Below, piece after piece: positions 59,229 to 64,000 of a stretch of DNA of 64,000 nt. A program made the translations under genes and the position numbers. The notes under the pieces are model-generated. The model ran no database searches and had not been told where the DNA came from. It worked only from the letters and a program-made list of their open reading frames with translations. This DNA is from Excoecaria cochinchinensis (Eukaryota > Streptophyta > Magnoliopsida > Malpighiales > Euphorbiaceae). The stretch spans positions 8,751,501 to 8,815,500 of the forward strand of contig CANTUQ010000043.1 in NCBI GenBank assembly GCA_947683425.1. The letters run 5' to 3'. Positions within the stretch are counted from its first letter, which is position 1, and every line of letters begins with the position of its first letter.

Positions 59229-59912
59229 ACCATCCGAAGACCTATCAGAGGGCAACCATTCAAAGACCTATCAGGAGCCGATCAACCGAAGTCCTCTCAG
59301 GGGGCGATCAACCGAAGACCTGTCAGGGGGCGATCAACCGAAGACCACTCAGGGGGCAACCATCCAAAGACCTCTCAGGGGGCAACCATCCGAAGACCTC
59401 TCAGGGGGCAATTAACCGAAGACCTCTCAGGGGGCAACCATCCAAAGACCTCTTAGGGGGCAATCAACCGAAGACCTCTCAGGGGGCAACCATCCAAAGA
59501 CCTCTCAGGGGGCAATCAACCGAAGACCTCTCAGGGGGCAATTAACTGAAGACCTCTCAGGAGGCAACCATCCCAAGACCTCTCAGGGGGAAATCAACCG
59601 AAGACCTCTTAGGGGGCAACAATCCAAAGACCTCTCAGGGGGCGATCAACCGAAGACCTCTCAGGGGGCAACCATCCGAAGACCTCTCATGGGGCAACCA
59701 TCCAAAGACCTGTCAGGGGGCGATCAACAGAAGACCTCTCAGGGGTCAACCATCCAAGGACCTATCAGGGGGCGATCAACCGAAGACCTCTCAGGGGGCA
59801 ACCAACCGAATACCTCTCAGGTGGTGATCAACCGAGGACCTCTCAGGGGGCAACAACCAGTTAAAGACCTCTTAGAGGGTAGCCAGCCAGCCAAAGAGCT
59901 CTCAGGGGGCAC
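59229..59912 (+). repeat. 26-bp tandem repeat array in Tat-3 3' UTR
   Basis: About 26 units of GAAGACCTCTCAGGGGGCAA plus a 6-bp variable part. Two unit types mix: one ends ...ATCAACC, the other ...CCATCC. Since 26 is not a multiple of 3, the open frame at 59689-59937 is a by-product. Tandem repeats in the 3' UTR are typical of Tat-lineage elements. Confidence 0.95.
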
Positions 59913-59916
59913 CATC

Positions 59917-60350
59917 TCAGAACGGTTTGTACGATGACGGCACTACAATTACACGGAAGGTTTGCACGACCACGATACTACCACGTCAGAAGGGTTAGCA
60001 CGATGACGGCACTACCACTCCATGGAGGGTTAGCATGATCACGGCACTACCACTTCACCAACTCAGAAGGGTTAGCACAATGGTGGCACTACCATTCTAC
60101 GGAAGGTTAGCATGACCACAGGACTACCACTTCAGAAGGGTTAGCACGATGATGGCACTACCACCCCACAGAGGGTTAGCACGATCATGGCACTGCCGCT
60201 TCACCATCTTAGAAGGGTTAGCACGATGGCGGCACTACCATTCCACGGAAGGTTAGCACGACCATGCCACAACCACTTCAGAAGGGTTAGCACGATGACA
60301 GCACTACCACTCTATGGAAGGTTAGCACGATCATGGCACTACCGCTTCAA
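59917..60350 (+). repeat. Second tandem array with dimer structure
   Basis: Units are built on AGGGTTAGCACGATGACGGC and CACTACCAC. CAGAAGGG-type starts lie at 59987, 60063, 60132, 60210 and 60279, giving alternating spacings of 76, 69, 78 and 69 bp, a higher-order period of about 146 bp. Confidence 0.9.
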
Positions 60351-60489
60351 CAAAAGATAACATGCCGACAATATGCAACAACCACCACAAACAACATCAT
60401 CCAGTTCGGAAAGATAGCTGCCTCAGGTACGTGTCTCTTTCATTTTTTTCTTTGAGTTTAGGCTCACCTAAATACTAGTGTACTAGCTT

Positions 60490-60508
60490 CCCCTAAACTA
60501 GGGGCAAC
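60490..60508 (+). other. Tat-3 polypurine-tract region
   Basis: CCCCTAAACTAGGGGCAAC directly precedes the 3' LTR start. The purine run is short (AGGGGCAA). Confidence 0.5.
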
Positions 60509-63001
<2,493 letters not shown>

Positions 63002-63104
63002 AGGATCAAACGCTAAATTCAAAACTCAATTATAATGTTAATCAAGGCATGAATAAATGGGAAGTCCCGAACCATCTCTAGTCATAGGCTAAATGAGGTT
63101 AGAG

Positions 63105-63430
63105 GACCATCTTAATGTCTCATTGGGGTGGGGTCTCGAAGACATCTCTTGTTGCCAAAAATAGGCCCAATTTGCATTGTCTTAGGCTCCACGAGATTAG
63201 ATGATCTTTCCAGTATTCTATTGGAAAGTGGTGTCCAAAATATCTATGGCTTGCCAAAAATAGACGTATATGCATCGTCTTAGGCTTCACGAGATTAGAC
63301 GATCCTCCCAATGTTCTATTGGAAGGAGGTATCCAAAATATCTCTGATTGCCCAAAATAGACACACATGCGATGTCTTAGCCTCAGTGAGGCTAGACGAC
63401 CTTTCCCAATGTTCTATTGGGTGGTGACTC
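63105..63430 (+). repeat. GTTCT-loop hairpins, Tat-2 LTR
   Basis: Four units of roughly 95 bp. CCTCCCAAT-GTTCT-ATTGGAAGGAGG-like pairing at about 63308-63332, TTTCCAgtATTCTaTTGGAAA at about 63210, and CCCAAT-GTTCT-ATTGGG at about 63404-63420. Stems differ but still pair. Confidence 0.85.
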
Positions 63431-63554
63431 CAAAATACCTCCTTGTTGCCCAAAATAGACGCACTTATAAAATTTCTTATAAGTTTTCATGAACCTCTCC
63501 AGAATGCCCTAAAAGCATGCTTTCAGGGCGCCCCGAGGCTCGGCGTGCATCACA

Positions 63555-63738
63555 GTGGCGACTCCACTAGGAATAATCGAGACTTCGCTTCAAAAATAAC
63601 TTGGTTAAAACATATAATTGAGTTTTAATTTAAAATTTTATCCCTTTTCAAAATTGCATTAGAGATTATTAAAGCCTTAGATCTATGCTAGTTTGGTCCC
63701 TCTTTTAACCCCGGTGCATTCCTGAAGCATGACCCTAC
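63555..63738 (+). mobile_element. Tat-2 PBS and leader start
   Basis: TGGCGACTCCACTAGGA at 63556 is a mutated tRNA-Arg PBS. The leader that follows (TATGCTAGTTTGGTCCCT and CCCCGGTGCATTCCTGAAG) matches Tat-1 at 7312-7330 joined to 20868-20890. It is cut at 63738 by another Tat LTR. Confidence 0.8.
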
Positions 63739-63808
63739 TGTAGACACCGGGTCCCGACCCAAGAAAAAGAAAAGAAAAAAAAATAAATTACAATTTTGGC
63801 TCTTTCAG
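63739..63808 (+). mobile_element. Tat LTR start (fourth Tat copy)
   Basis: TGTAGACACCGGGTCCCGACC is a Tat LTR start. Only 70 bp are visible before the next insertion. Confidence 0.7.
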
Positions 63809-64000
63809 TGTCACACCCCGTTTGCCCCCTAGTAGAATGAGCCTGTCTGTCTGTCTGTATGTGTAAGCATTCGCATGTGTTCGGCATTTCATAAGGGTAT
63901 TTTAGTAAAATGTATGTTTTTGGGGTTTTGTTAGTACGTGGGTGCATACATGGCATTAGGGTATGAATTATTTGAGAAATAATTGTGTGCACTTGAGCAT
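63809..64000 (+). mobile_element. Ty3-type LTR start, family E/G
   Basis: TGTCACACCCCGTTTGCCCC closely matches the start of LTR G. A short CTGT repeat follows at 63845-63857. The element continues past the window. Confidence 0.8.

Noticed and set aside
59689..59937. 82-residue repeat protein
   Set aside because: It arises from the 26-bp tandem array. The unit length is not a multiple of three and the frame has no support outside the array.

Overview
This window is nuclear DNA of a plant, probably a flowering plant with a large, repeat-rich genome. I found no host gene. Nearly all of it is LTR retrotransposons nested inside one another. The evidence is tRNA primer-binding sites (initiator-Met type TGGTATCAGAGC and Arg type TGGCGACTCCACTGGGGAC), TG...CA-bounded LTRs, 5-bp target-site duplications (TSDs), polypurine tracts, and Ty3/gypsy gag and pol remnants of two kinds: chromovirus/Tekay-like and Tat/Ogre-like. 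Most open reading frames are by-products of microsatellites, palindromes or tandem repeats.

Layout. 1-4725: family A Ty3-type element with a noncoding 1.4-kb interior (5' LTR cut by the window, 3' LTR truncated). 4726-7179: 5' LTR of an old Tat/Ogre element (Tat-1), whose decayed interior runs to 36671. Tat-1 was split by LTR B (7336-20861, TSD ATTTT, itself split by the gag-only element C at 9189-18182, TSD TTTAT), by solo LTR D (23679-26933), and by LTR E (28520-36443, TSD CTAAT, itself holding the rearranged tandem element F, 29530-35654). 36672-63554: 5' LTR of a second Tat element (Tat-2). It was split by a reverse-strand Tat solo LTR (37212-39686, TSD GAGGG) and by Tat-3 (41241-63001, TSD GGGAT/AGGAT). 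Tat-3 was split by solo LTR G (44688-56551, TSD GCAAC), which holds solo LTR H (45000-47797, TSD ATAAG) and the young intact gag-only element I (48977-55402, TSD TGGTT). 63555-64000: start of the Tat-2 interior, a Tat LTR start, and another Ty3-type LTR start.

How the parts work together. Elements C, F and I have long LTRs (2.5-4.1 kb), a very short interior (0.7-1.4 kb) and only a gag-derived ORF. They fit the non-autonomous TR-GAG type and would need reverse transcriptase and integrase from a partner that is not in this window. The only pol traces belong to Tat-1 and are dead.

The most interesting signal is in the LTRs, not the proteins. Very different iMet-primed families (A-I) share one internal order: a pyrimidine-rich leader; a GTAAG-type splice donor; an AG|GTTTGGG site about 170-230 nt later; then in most families an array of family-specific inverted repeats, often with UNCG-loop hairpins; then a double stem-loop ending in TGCAG|GT. 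The Tat LTRs instead carry repeated stem-loops with a constant GTTCT-type loop and matching stem changes just before the PBS. These look like conserved RNA structures and perhaps leader introns. The structures are read directly from sequence; their functions are inferred.
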